A DNA stretch of 64,000 nucleotides from Treponema sp. (GTDB lineage Bacteria; Spirochaetota; Spirochaetia; Treponematales; Breznakiellaceae). The notes beneath the pieces were generated by a model. It was not told where the DNA came from. It made no database searches and saw nothing but the letters and a program-made list of their open reading frames with translations. The position numbers were made by a program, and so were the translations under genes. Positions 24,304 through 32,504 of the stretch are shown here, piece after piece; positions within the stretch are counted from its first letter, which is position 1; the number at the start of each line of letters is the position of its first letter. Where the stretch lies: assembly GCA_009782555.1 (NCBI GenBank), contig WRIV01000002.1:1-64000 (forward strand), in the 5' to 3' direction.

Positions 24304-25596
24304 TTATTTTTGTTTTGAATAATTCTGCAATTCTCCTTCTTCCATATTGAGGGAAGAAGCAAGGTCCAGTACCAGGATTTTGTAGTTCAATTCACTTTGA
24401 AGCTGCTGCTGGCGGGCTTCGGTAAGCCTGTTTCGTACCGTTTCAAAATCGAGAAAATTCATGGTTCCGGTTCTGTAGGATCGTTCCGCCAGTTCATAAG
24501 CCCGCTGGGCATAGCTTGCCTGGAGCCGGGCGATTTCCAGTTCGGTCCAGGTATTGCTGATACTATCTGCATAGGATCGGATCTCCTGCCGGGCGTTGTT
24601 TTCCATATTCTGTAGTTCCAGCCGAGCCTTCTGATACTCCGCTCCTGATCGTTTTACGGTTTGATCCGCCTTGGTCCTCGGCATCCAGGAATCGAATGGA
24701 ATAGTAACAGCCGCTCTGGCGATGACTGTATCGGCAAAACCATTATTAAGAGAAGCCCCCCAGGAAGCGGAAAGGTCTATCGAAGGACTTTTGGCGGAAA
24801 GAAATGACTCGGTCCGGGCGTTTTTTAGCCGTTCAATTTCGTTACGCTGGGCAATCAGATCTGGCCGCCGGGCAAGACGTTCATTGATAAGCGCCTCCGG
24901 ATCAAGGAAAAGGGCGGTTATTCCGGGATTTCCTTCCAGGACCAGCGTTTCTTGGGGAACCAGCCCCAGCGCCACCAGAAATTTGCCCAGGGCATTCTGG
25001 TAATCAGTAAGGGCCCGGTTATAGGCCAGCTTTGCCCGTTCGGAGCTGACCTGGGCGGAAAGAAAATCCAGTTCCCCCACATAGCCGCTCTGCCGGGCAA
25101 TGCGGTCCCGTTCCATTTGATCCATGGCAAGGCGCATGGTTCCTTCCAGCACCTGGAGGTTATTTTTTTGAGCCAGAAGAGAATAAAAAGTTTTTGAAGT
25201 TTCGTTTATCAAAACCCGCCGGGCTTCTTCATAGTTTAAAAGGCTGTTCTTATAGGCCAGGGAAATATTCGCCATGGTAAAGGGAAGGGCCGCGCTAAAC
25301 CCCAGGGAAAGACCAAGGGTGGCGGTATATGAAGGATCGGGTCTTGGCGTATTTGCAACAAGGGGAAAACCATACTCCGCTCCTCCCCTTACACTAATGG
25401 ATGGAAAAATCTGAGCCCAAAGGCTCTTGGCCCTGATCCGGTCAAACTCCAGATCGATGGCCCGCTTTTGCAGGCTGATGCTGTTCTGTTCCGCCAGGCG
25501 GCAGACTTCTTCCAAGGTGAGGGAACGGACTTCCTGGGCAGTTAATGATCCCGCAGCAAGGAAAAAGAGTAGAATTGCACACATTCTAGAACCCAT
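24304..25596 (-). CDS. TolC family outer membrane efflux protein
   Basis: The ATG at 25596 gives a protein of about 430 residues with a signal peptide, MGSRMCAILLFFLAAGSLTA-QE. The mature protein has the two-fold TolC repeat. TLEEVCRLAEQNSISLQKRA starts the first half, and long helices with YKNSLLNYEEARR, RRPDLIAQRNEIERLKNART and ELAERSYRTGTMNFLDFETV belong to the coiled channel. The upstream in-frame extension to 25686 would remove the signal peptide from the N-terminus and is rejected. It leads the efflux operon. TACAAT lies 12 nt before the ATG with no strong Shine-Dalgarno site, so its leader is very short. Confidence 0.9.
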   Translation of the reverse strand: MGSRMCAILLFFLAAGSLTAQEVRSLTLEEVCRLAEQNSISLQKRAIDLEFDRIRAKSLWAQIFPSISVRGGAEYGFPLVANTPRPDPSYTATLGLSLGFSAALPFTMANISLAYKNSLLNYEEARRVLINETSKTFYSLLAQKNNLQVLEGTMRLAMDQMERDRIARQSGYVGELDFLSAQVSSERAKLAYNRALTDYQNALGKFLVALGLVPQETLVLEGNPGITALFLDPEALINERLARRPDLIAQRNEIERLKNARTESFLSAKSPSIDLSASWGASLNNGFADTVIARAAVTIPFDSWMPRTKADQTVKRSGAEYQKARLELQNMENNARQEIRSYADSISNTWTELEIARLQASYAQRAYELAERSYRTGTMNFLDFETVRNRLTEARQQQLQSELNYKILVLDLASSLNMEEGELQNYSKQK

Positions 25597-25693
25597 TTTA
25601 CTGCCATTATTGTAACAGAAAAGGATTAAAAAGTTACCCTCTATCAGAGACGATCTAGGTATCCCCGGCGGAATTTTTTTTGACATTTTTTCG

Positions 25694-25724
25694 TAAAAAA
25701 ACCGGCCGCTTTACGCGGCCGGTT
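25694..25724 (-). terminator. Rho-independent terminator after mmsA
   Basis: On the minus strand, just after the mmsA stop codon, AACCGGCCGCG-TAAA-GCGGCCGGTT forms a GC-rich stem followed by a run of T. It closes the dehydrogenase operon before the efflux operon promoter. Confidence 0.85.
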
Positions 25725-25730
25725 CAACGA

Positions 25731-27239
25731 TTAGCGTCCGCCGACAGAGCCGTCCCAGGTATCGACTTTTTTGGTTGCCGCGTCTTCATCAAACCAGGTG
25801 GAAGTGATAACCTTGCTTTCGGTGAAGAAGCGCACCCCGTCTTTACCAAGACAGTGCAGGTCGCCGAAGAATGACTGCTTGTGGCCCGAGAAGGGGAACA
25901 TTCCGACCGGAACCGGTATTCCCACATTGATACCAACCATTCCGCCGTCAATCTGCAGTGAAAAGTTTCGGGCATACAGACCCGACGAAGTATAGATGAC
26001 TGCCCCGTTGGCGAAGGGGTTATTGTTAATCAGCGCCACTCCCTCATCAAAGGTCTTTACTTTCTTTATGGCCAGTACCGGGCCGAATATCTCATCCCGG
26101 CCTATGCTCATATCTTCGGTTACGTTGTCAAAGATGGTGGGGCCGATGAAGAAGCCGTTTTCAAGACCCGGAACCTTTACGCCCCGTCCGTCGAGTACGA
26201 GTCTGGCCCCTTCCTTAACGCCTATGTCTATCCATTTAAGGATATTGTCCATATGCTTTTTGTTGACCACCGGGCCGAGTTGGGAACTCTTATCGTAGGC
26301 GCAGCCGATTTTGAGGGCCTTTGCGTTGGCTACGATCCGTTCGACGAGTTTGTCGTGTATGCCTTCCTGGGCGGCGACAGTCGGCAGAGCCATACACCGT
26401 TCGCCGGCGCAGCCAAAGGCAGAGTTGATAATACCCATCGCGGTTCTTTCCAGATGCGCATCGTTCATGACCAGAGCGTGGTTCTTCGCTTCGCACTGAG
26501 CCTGAACCCTCTTGCCGTGGGCGGCGGCTTTGGAATACACCTGCAGTCCCACTCCCGTGGTTCCCACAAAACAGATGCCCTTGATAATCGGGCTGGTAAG
26601 CATCAGATCGCCCACGGTTCGATCGGTGGTGATGACGCTGACCACTCCCGGAGGAAGGCCGGCTTCCATCAGCAGTTCCAAAAGCCGGATGCTGGTCATG
26701 GGCGTGGTGCTGGACGATTTTAAAACGATGCAGTTGCCGGTGGCGATGCAGAGGGGAGTCATCCAGCCAAAGGGGATCATGGCGGGGAAGTTGAAGGGAA
26801 CAATGCCGCCGAAAACGCCGATTGGCTCACGGATAAGAACCGAGTCATAACCGGAACTGGTTTCCATCAGGGATTCGCCCTGCATGAGACTTGCGACTCC
26901 GCAGGCCAGTTCCACCGGTTCTTTCACTTTGAGCAGATCCCCTTCTGCTTCAGCCCACACCTTGCCGTGTTCCCGGGCGACTGTTTTGGTCAGCTCTTCC
27001 ATATTTTTTATTACCAGGTCGCGGAACTTGTAGAGAATCTGGGTGCGGGCAATGACCGGTGTCTTCGACCATGTCTTGTATGCCGCCTGTGCCGCGTCCA
27101 GCACCGCCTGCAATTCCTCTTTTGTGCAGCAGGGTGCCTGGGCTATTACTTCTCCGGTACTCGGATCGTACACATCCATCCACTTGTCCGTTTTTGAATC
27201 AAGCCACTTGCCGTTGCAGGCGTACTTCAGTTTTTCCAT
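25731..27239 (-). CDS. mmsA: CoA-acylating (methyl)malonate-semialdehyde dehydrogenase
   Basis: This 502-residue aldehyde dehydrogenase matches the MmsA/IolA group, which converts methylmalonate or malonate semialdehyde to propionyl- or acetyl-CoA with NAD. The N-terminal ACNGKWLDSKTDKWMDVYDP and IGVFGGIVPFNFPAMIPFGW (about 138-157) are group-typical. FGCAGERCMALPT (about 280) has the catalytic Cys; in MmsA the motif reads GERCMA. The terminal region FFGDLHCLGKDGVRFFTESK also fits. AAGGAGGAA precedes the ATG. It lies 26 bp after an iron alcohol dehydrogenase gene, so the pair may interconvert a CoA ester, an aldehyde and an alcohol. Substrate specificity is inferred. Confidence 0.88.
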   Translation of the reverse strand: MEKLKYACNGKWLDSKTDKWMDVYDPSTGEVIAQAPCCTKEELQAVLDAAQAAYKTWSKTPVIARTQILYKFRDLVIKNMEELTKTVAREHGKVWAEAEGDLLKVKEPVELACGVASLMQGESLMETSSGYDSVLIREPIGVFGGIVPFNFPAMIPFGWMTPLCIATGNCIVLKSSSTTPMTSIRLLELLMEAGLPPGVVSVITTDRTVGDLMLTSPIIKGICFVGTTGVGLQVYSKAAAHGKRVQAQCEAKNHALVMNDAHLERTAMGIINSAFGCAGERCMALPTVAAQEGIHDKLVERIVANAKALKIGCAYDKSSQLGPVVNKKHMDNILKWIDIGVKEGARLVLDGRGVKVPGLENGFFIGPTIFDNVTEDMSIGRDEIFGPVLAIKKVKTFDEGVALINNNPFANGAVIYTSSGLYARNFSLQIDGGMVGINVGIPVPVGMFPFSGHKQSFFGDLHCLGKDGVRFFTESKVITSTWFDEDAATKKVDTWDGSVGGR

Positions 27240-27265
27240 TTTTTCCTCCTTGGAAATTTTTTGCC

Positions 27266-28444
27266 TTAACTTGCCTTGCTTTGTTCAGCCTCATTCCAGA
27301 GCTGAGTATAGAGTTCCATCAGTATTTCTTTGGTGGGCTGCCTTCTCGTATTCGAAGGACTGCCCGAGGCCATCGCGTCTTCGGACATCTTCGGTATGTA
27401 CTTGAAGAAATCATCTTTGGTGATGCCGTAGTCGATGGGCGTTTTTACCTGCATTGCCTTGATAAGATCGTTTGAAGCCCTGACAAAGGCCTCCGAGCCT
27501 TCTTCTACGCTCATTCCGTCCTTATACACGCCGATTTCCTTCGCCAATGCACACAACCGGTCTGTTACGTCCGATTTCAGGAAATTCAGGCATACCTTGA
27601 GGAGCATCGCGTTGGACATACCGTGGGGTACATGGAAAAGCGCGCCTATCGGGCGGCTCATTCCGTGGACAATGGTAACAGAGGCATTGCTGAAAGAAAC
27701 GCCGGCTTCAAACGCGGCCAGGAGCATTTCACTTCGTGCCGTCTTGTCTGAACCGTTGTTAAACGCCTCATTGAGGTTTGCGAAGATTCTCTTAATGGCG
27801 GAAACGGCGAAGGTTTCGCTCATTACATTCGCCTTTAGCGAGGTGTACGCTTCAAGGGCATGGCAAAACGCATCTATACCGGTCGCCGCCGTTACCGATT
27901 TCGGAAGGGTCAGGGTAAAATCGGAGTCCAGAACGGCGCAGTCGACCATGAGCTTGGGATTGGCGATGAGCATTTTTACATTGGTGTTGGCATTGGCGAT
28001 AATGGTAAACTTGGTCGCCTCCGAACCTGTTCCGGCCGTCGTCGGGATGGCAACCATACGGGGCGGATCGTTATCCAGCGCCTTGCCGACATAGTCACAA
28101 ACACTTCCGCCGTTGGCGTGAACCACGGCAATTGCCTTCATCGAGTCAATGGGGCTTCCGCCGCCCAGGGCAATCAGAAAATCGCATTGTTCATTTTTGA
28201 ACAGCTCTACTCCTTTGTCGATCATGGTATGATCCGGCTCTGCGTTGATGTCGGCGTAGATAAAGTGCGCAATGCCGATTTGCCCAAGTTCGCCGGTAAG
28301 TTTTTTTACATATCCCAGATCAACCGCGTTTTTGTCGGTTACAATCATGGCTTTTTTTCCGTACGTCTTGATTTCGTCCATGCCGGTTTTAAGCGCATTT
28401 TCACCGTACACAACGTATTGCGGAACCATAAATACATTCGCCAT
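27266..28444 (-). CDS. Iron-containing alcohol dehydrogenase
   Basis: The product (392 residues) is a group III alcohol dehydrogenase. LIALGGGSPIDSMKAIAV (about 90-108) is the NAD-binding motif. The metal ligands are seen in GIDAFCHALEAYTS (Asp and His near 195-199) and in VHGMSRPIGALFHVPHGMSN (two His near 260-275). Start FMVPQYVVYGENAL is typical. It reduces aldehydes or oxidises alcohols such as 1,3-propanediol or butanol; which one is open. GAGGAAAA precedes the ATG. It is the first gene of a two-gene operon with mmsA. Upstream, an inverted repeat TTCAAC-GATT-GTTGAA (28483-28498) could be an operator. Confidence 0.9.
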   Translation of the reverse strand: MANVFMVPQYVVYGENALKTGMDEIKTYGKKAMIVTDKNAVDLGYVKKLTGELGQIGIAHFIYADINAEPDHTMIDKGVELFKNEQCDFLIALGGGSPIDSMKAIAVVHANGGSVCDYVGKALDNDPPRMVAIPTTAGTGSEATKFTIIANANTNVKMLIANPKLMVDCAVLDSDFTLTLPKSVTAATGIDAFCHALEAYTSLKANVMSETFAVSAIKRIFANLNEAFNNGSDKTARSEMLLAAFEAGVSFSNASVTIVHGMSRPIGALFHVPHGMSNAMLLKVCLNFLKSDVTDRLCALAKEIGVYKDGMSVEEGSEAFVRASNDLIKAMQVKTPIDYGITKDDFFKYIPKMSEDAMASGSPSNTRRQPTKEILMELYTQLWNEAEQSKAS

Positions 28445-28673
28445 TTTTTCCTCCTCATGACAGCATTTGGCATTTTGTCAATTTCAACGATTGTTGAATA
28501 TGATAATGGGGTACTTAAAATTAAAACATGGGTGACTCAATTTCGCAAGTTTTTTTGGATTTTTTTTAGTCAACGACTCCGCTCTAGTATGGAGGAGCAT
28601 TAAACCTCGCAGTTCAAATAAAAAACGCGCTTGACACAGGAAATCGTCTTACACTAAAATAAAAGGGACTGTA
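28445..28673. promoter_or_regulatory. Divergent control region between alcohol dehydrogenase and thioesterase genes
   Basis: Plus-strand promoter TTGACA (28631-28636), 18 nt, TAAAAT (28655-28660) drives the thioesterase gene; AAAAGGG follows as its ribosome site. The inverted repeat TTCAAC-GATT-GTTGAA (28483-28498) lies about 40 bp before the dehydrogenase start. I see no other coding sequence; ORF 27860-28603 is a shadow. Confidence 0.5.
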
Positions 28674-29081
28674 ATGGATTTTTCAGAAATAATTAAGCCC
28701 GGCCTGGAGGCCGAGATAACCGAAACCGTGATGGACAAAAACATCGCCTCAATCTGGGGTTCCGGAGGCCTTCCGGTATACGCAACTCCTTGTATGATTG
28801 CATCCATGGAGAAAGCCGCATTGAACTCTGTTGCTCCCTTCCTTCCAGCACCCTGGTCCACGGTGGGAACCGAGGTCTGCATCAAACACCTTTCCTCCAC
28901 CCCCCGGGGAATGAAGATCACCACCAGGGCAAAACTCTTACACATAGATGGCAGAGCTCTTACCTTCACCGTGGAAGCCTATGACGAAACGGGGAAAATT
29001 GGTGAGGGTACCCACGGCCGTTTCATCATTGATGAAAAAAAATTCATGAAAAAAACGGAAGCTAAGGGCGGTAAAACATAG
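28674..29081 (+). CDS. Hotdog-fold thioesterase (FlK-like)
   Basis: This small cytoplasmic protein (135 residues) fits the fluoroacetyl-CoA-specific thioesterase-like family. The N-terminal LEAEITETVMDKNIAS is followed by YATPCMIASMEKAALNSVAP, the central helix with Thr and Glu of the active site. VGTEVCIKHLSSTPRGMKIT follows, and then GEGTHGRFIIDEKKF with the conserved His. Family members hydrolyse acyl-CoA thioesters. It is transcribed away from the alcohol and aldehyde dehydrogenase operon, so it might limit CoA esters in the same pathway; this is inference. It is convergent with exonuclease III, separated by 5 bp. Confidence 0.82.
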   Translation: MDFSEIIKPGLEAEITETVMDKNIASIWGSGGLPVYATPCMIASMEKAALNSVAPFLPAPWSTVGTEVCIKHLSSTPRGMKITTRAKLLHIDGRALTFTVEAYDETGKIGEGTHGRFIIDEKKFMKKTEAKGGKT

Positions 29082-29086
29082 GCCCG

Positions 29087-29941
29087 TCAAGGATGAGCAA
29101 AATCACCCGTTTGTGACGGATCATTCATCCTGTCAAATATACCTGGTCTAATTTTTTTTCCGGATAAGGCTATTTCGATTTCTACCGGACAGTGATCGGA
29201 TCCTTCTACTTCTTTCCGGATATTCGATCGTTTTATCCGGGGAAGAAAGGCCGGATCCACACAATGGTAATCAAGGCGCCACCCCACATTTCGTTCCCGG
29301 GCTGTGCCCCAGTACGACCACCATGTGTAATGATCTTTTTCGCCGGGATGAAAATGCCGAAAGGTATCGACAAAACCTGCCTTGGTAAAGGTGTCCATCC
29401 AGGCCCGCTCCTCCGGCAGATACCCGGCGTTTTTTTCGTTTTCCTTTGGCCGAGCAATATCAATGGCCGTATGGGCGATATTGTAGTCTCCGCACAGAAC
29501 AAAATGTTTTTCCTGCCTGGCAAGTTTTTTGCAGTATTTTAGAAGCGCATCGCAAAAAGCCAGCTTGTAGGGGAGTCTCTTTCCTCCGTCCTGTGAATTG
29601 GGAAAATATGCGGTAATCAGCACAAAGTCTTTGTAAAAAGCCTGAAGCACCCGGCCTTCGTTGTCAAAGTCCGCAATCCCCAGGGGTTTCACATCTTCCG
29701 GCTCTTTTTGGGAAAAAATCGCCGTCCCAGCATAGCCTGCTTTCTTTGCGCTTGCCCAATACGCGTGGTAGGGTTTTCCCGATTTATTTTTTGGGTTCCG
29801 CAGTTCATCGGAAAGCTGTTCGGGCCGGGCCTTGGTTTCCTGAAGGCAAAGCACATCGGGAGATTCAACGGCAAGCCACCGGGAAAAACCCCGTTTCTCC
29901 ACCGCCCTGATGCCATTTACATTCCACGATAATATATTCAC
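29087..29941 (-). CDS. xthA: Exodeoxyribonuclease III
   Basis: This 284-residue AP endonuclease/exonuclease III acts in base excision repair. MNILSWNVNGIRAVEKRGF begins the fold, and SPDVLCLQETKARPEQL supplies the metal-binding Glu. CGDYNIAHTAIDIARPKEN has the catalytic Asp and Asn, and VEGSDHCPVEIEI the final Asp-His pair. It starts at GTG 29941 with no Shine-Dalgarno site; TATATT sits exactly 6 nt upstream. It is divergent from the ABC transporter genes and convergent with the thioesterase gene. It is cytoplasmic and of normal length. Confidence 0.92.
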   Translation of the reverse strand: MNILSWNVNGIRAVEKRGFSRWLAVESPDVLCLQETKARPEQLSDELRNPKNKSGKPYHAYWASAKKAGYAGTAIFSQKEPEDVKPLGIADFDNEGRVLQAFYKDFVLITAYFPNSQDGGKRLPYKLAFCDALLKYCKKLARQEKHFVLCGDYNIAHTAIDIARPKENEKNAGYLPEERAWMDTFTKAGFVDTFRHFHPGEKDHYTWWSYWGTARERNVGWRLDYHCVDPAFLPRIKRSNIRKEVEGSDHCPVEIEIALSGKKIRPGIFDRMNDPSQTGDFAHP

Positions 29942-29947
29942 AAATAC

Positions 29948-29976
29948 AATATAACAGAGAGTGTTCCGCTAAACCA
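29948..29976 (-). promoter_or_regulatory. Candidate leaderless promoter of xthA
   Basis: Minus strand: a weak TGGTTT (29971-29976), 17 nt, TATATT (29948-29953), then 6 nt (GTATTT) to the GTG at 29941. Confidence 0.4.
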
Positions 29977-29983
29977 GTGGACA

Positions 29984-30012
29984 TTGTTTTTTCCTGTCCC
30001 TCTTTTTATAAT
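29984..30012 (+). promoter_or_regulatory. Candidate leaderless promoter of the ABC importer operon
   Basis: TTGTTT (29984-29989), 17 nt and the perfect -10 TATAAT (30007-30012), then 6 nt (AACCCT) to the ATG at 30019. There is no Shine-Dalgarno site. It is back to back with the xthA promoter. Confidence 0.6.
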
Positions 30013-30018
30013 AACCCT

Positions 30019-30978
30019 ATGAAAAAAACAGGCATCTTTGTATTGCTGATTATGGCCGGCATTGTTATTTTTGCGGTGTATTTCTTTGCCCTGCCCGCAA
30101 AACCCGAAACGGTGAATATTTCATATGTGGATGCGCCATTTAATCTGCAGATAATGGTGATGAGGGAAGGGGGCATACTGGAAGACGCTTTTGCCCCGCT
30201 GGGTATAACCGTAGAATGGCACCGGATCAATACCGGCACCGAACAGACACAGGCCATGGCGGCAGGCTCACTTGATATTGCTTCGGTAATCAACTCCACA
30301 TCAGTAATTTTGGCAAATGCCGCGGGTAATCCGGTCCAGATTGCCGCCTTGGTAAGCCGGCCCCGGCAGACGTTTGCATTAATGGTTGGTCCCAACGGCC
30401 CCCGGAGCATTCGGGAACTCCAGGGAAAAACCATAGCTGGTCCCAAGGGGTCGGTACTCCATCAAATGGTAATCGCTGCATTGGCAAGAGAAGGAATGAA
30501 CGCCTCCGATGTGAGTCTTATTCATATGGAACTTCCCGAAGCCAGAAATGCCCTGCTGGCAAACCGGGTAGACGGCGCTCTCCAGGCGGCAAGCCTAATT
30601 ATCCGTAATGAAGAAGCGGGAATGCGGACCCTTTTTACCGCTGATGGCTACCTTACTCCCCTGCTCTTTACCGCAGTGCGCCCCGAATTTGCAAAAAGCC
30701 GCCCGGAACTACTGCGCATTTATCTGGATGTACAGGCGGAAATATATACCTGGATAACAGCGAATACCGCCGAAGCGGTTGCCATCGGAAGCCGGGTTCT
30801 GCAAATTTCCCCTGAAGAAGGAATGATCCTTTTTCGCTGGAGCGGCATCGCAGAGGTGATGGAAGAGGATGACATAACGGCATTGGCGGCAGACGCTGAT
30901 TTTCTTTACCGGCAAAACATGATCGAGCAGAAAACAGATCCACGGCAATTTATTCTGCCTTCCGCATACGGGAGGTGA
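30019..30978 (+). CDS. ABC transporter substrate-binding protein (NMT1/SsuA/TauA-like)
   Basis: This protein of about 319 residues begins with an uncleaved-looking membrane anchor or signal sequence, MKKTGIFVLLIMAGIVIFAV, with no lipobox Cys. The mature part has the two-lobe fold of the NMT1/THI5 and aliphatic-sulfonate binders: NLQIMVMREGGILEDAFAPL near the start and AMAAGSLDIASVINSTSVIL for the GxxDxxxxxxxx(P/T) loop. IRELQGKTIAGPKGSVLHQM follows. Ligands in this family include pyrimidine precursors, taurine and sulfonates, and the ligand here is unknown. It leads a four-gene operon with permease, ATPase and a HydE-like enzyme. The longer ORF from 29977 crosses the promoter and is rejected. 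Confidence 0.83.
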   Translation: MKKTGIFVLLIMAGIVIFAVYFFALPAKPETVNISYVDAPFNLQIMVMREGGILEDAFAPLGITVEWHRINTGTEQTQAMAAGSLDIASVINSTSVILANAAGNPVQIAALVSRPRQTFALMVGPNGPRSIRELQGKTIAGPKGSVLHQMVIAALAREGMNASDVSLIHMELPEARNALLANRVDGALQAASLIIRNEEAGMRTLFTADGYLTPLLFTAVRPEFAKSRPELLRIYLDVQAEIYTWITANTAEAVAIGSRVLQISPEEGMILFRWSGIAEVMEEDDITALAADADFLYRQNMIEQKTDPRQFILPSAYGR

Positions 30979-30996
30979 TATATTAGAACTGCAAAG

Positions 30997-31749
30997 ATGA
31001 CGAAAATTATTTCCCACTTTATTTTGCCGCTGTTAATTGCAGCAGCATGGACGGCGTTTTCCTCCCTTGGTTTTCTTAATTCCTACCTTGTTCCTTCTCC
31101 GGCGCGGGTTTGGGCGGCGGCGCAAAAACTGATTTCTTCCGGCGAACTGGGGGAACATATCAGAATCAGCATGACCCGGGTCTGGGGAGGTTATGGATTA
31201 AGCGTCTGTTGCGCCCTTCCCCTGGCCCTCCTCTTTCACGAAAATCCCCTGCTCCGCCGGATCTTTCACGGGCTTTTTGAAGTGATTCGTTCTATTCCTC
31301 CCTTGGCAATGATCCCTCTGCTTATTTTGTGGCTCGGCCTGGGAGAAGGATCCAAACTGGCGGTGATCATATTATCCTCATTTTTTCCCGTCTTTCTCAA
31401 CGCCGAAAGCGGCTTTGATTCCATGGACAACCGCTGGCTGGAACTTTCCCAGTCCCTGGAACTTTCCTTTCCCCGGCATCTTTTTTCCGTACTGATCCCC
31501 GCATCGCTTCCCCAGATCGTGACAGGACTGCGGCTGGGATTCAGCTATGCATGGCGGGCCCTTTTGGGGGCAGAACTTTTTGCCTCCGCTTCGGGACTGG
31601 GATACCTTATTTCCGATTCCCAGGCCATGGCCCGGGTAGACCGTGTCTTTGTGGGGATTATCACCATCGGCCTTTTGGGTGCTGGTTTCGATGCCCTGCT
31701 CCGGCTGACAGCCCGGAAACTCACCGGGTACGATCAGGGTGCCGCATGA
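30997..31749 (+). CDS. ABC transporter permease (SsuC/TauC-like)
   Basis: The protein is 250 residues with about six membrane helices. LPLLIAAAWTAFSSLGFLNS leads into YLVPSPARVWAAAQKL, a standard opening for nitrate/sulfonate/taurine permeases. The cytoplasmic EAA loop that contacts the ATPase is in LELSFPRHLFSVLIPASLPQ, followed by IVTGLRLGFSYAWRALLGAE. It is 18 bp after the binding-protein gene, and its stop overlaps the ATPase start by 4 bp. Only one permease gene is present, so the channel should be a homodimer. The substrate is unknown. Confidence 0.88.
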   Translation: MTKIISHFILPLLIAAAWTAFSSLGFLNSYLVPSPARVWAAAQKLISSGELGEHIRISMTRVWGGYGLSVCCALPLALLFHENPLLRRIFHGLFEVIRSIPPLAMIPLLILWLGLGEGSKLAVIILSSFFPVFLNAESGFDSMDNRWLELSQSLELSFPRHLFSVLIPASLPQIVTGLRLGFSYAWRALLGAELFASASGLGYLISDSQAMARVDRVFVGIITIGLLGAGFDALLRLTARKLTGYDQGAA

Positions 31750-32504
31750 AACTCCGCATCCATTCCCTTTCCAAAAATTACACCGGCCCGGAAGGAAAAA
31801 CAATCCACGCCCTCGTTGATTGTTCCATGAATATCGAAGATGGCAGTTTTACCGTCATTGTGGGACGGAGCGGCTGCGGAAAAACAACGCTGCTTAAACT
31901 GATCGCCGGGCTTGAAGAACCCGGGTTGGGCACGGTGGAATTTTCCGCCGTACCGAAAATGGGTTTTATGTTTCAGGATCCCCGGCTCCTTCCCTGGCTT
32001 ACGGTGGAAGAAAACCTGGCTCTGGCCTTTCCCCGTTCCGGAAGCAGGGCGGAAAAGGCGGCGGTACGGGATAAAATACGGCGTGTCCTTGCCATGACGG
32101 GCCTAGCGGATCGCTCCGGTTCTTTGCCTCAGGAGCTTTCCGGAGGCATGGCCCAGCGTACCGCCCTGGCCCGGTGCCTCTGCAGAAACCCCGATATTCT
32201 TTTGTTGGACGAACCATTAAGCAGCCTCGACGCTTTTACCCGCCTCCGGCTTCGGGAAGAACTGGAAAAACTGTGGCAACAGTTAGGCCTTACGGTGATC
32301 CTTGTTACCCATGAGATAGAAGAGGCGGTCTTTTTTGGCGAACGGATCTTTTTGATGAGCGAAGGAAAACTGAAAAACGAAGTGCCCATTCCCCTTCCCC
32401 GGCCCCGGGATTATCGCGGCACGGAATTCCAGGAATACTGCCAGAAAATAGAAAAAGAACTGTGCCGCTGCGGAGCAAAGAATGAATCCAAAAATATGGA
32501 GTGA
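31746..32504 (+). CDS. ABC transporter ATP-binding protein (SsuB/TauB-like)
   Basis: This protein of about 252 residues carries all ATPase motifs. They are Walker A GRSGCGKTT (about 42), the Q-loop in MGFMFQDPRLLPWLTVEEN, signature LSGGMAQRTALARCL (about 133), Walker B DILLLDEPLSSLD, and H-loop VTHEIEEAVFFGER. The order and Q-loop wording are those of nitrate/sulfonate/taurine-type importers. ATG 31746 overlaps the permease stop (ATGA); the longer ORF from 31551 is a shadow of the permease gene. The end of the gene overlaps the start of the HydE-like gene by 23 bp. Confidence 0.9.
   Translation: MKLRIHSLSKNYTGPEGKTIHALVDCSMNIEDGSFTVIVGRSGCGKTTLLKLIAGLEEPGLGTVEFSAVPKMGFMFQDPRLLPWLTVEENLALAFPRSGSRAEKAAVRDKIRRVLAMTGLADRSGSLPQELSGGMAQRTALARCLCRNPDILLLDEPLSSLDAFTRLRLREELEKLWQQLGLTVILVTHEIEEAVFFGERIFLMSEGKLKNEVPIPLPRPRDYRGTEFQEYCQKIEKELCRCGAKNESKNME

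Noticed and set aside
27860-28603. 247-residue plus-strand ORF opposite the alcohol dehydrogenase
   Set aside because: It overlaps a well-supported gene in antisense and has no recognisable domain.
31551-31745. N-terminal extension of the ABC ATPase
   Set aside because: It is the out-of-frame shadow of the permease gene; ATG 31746 gives the family start.
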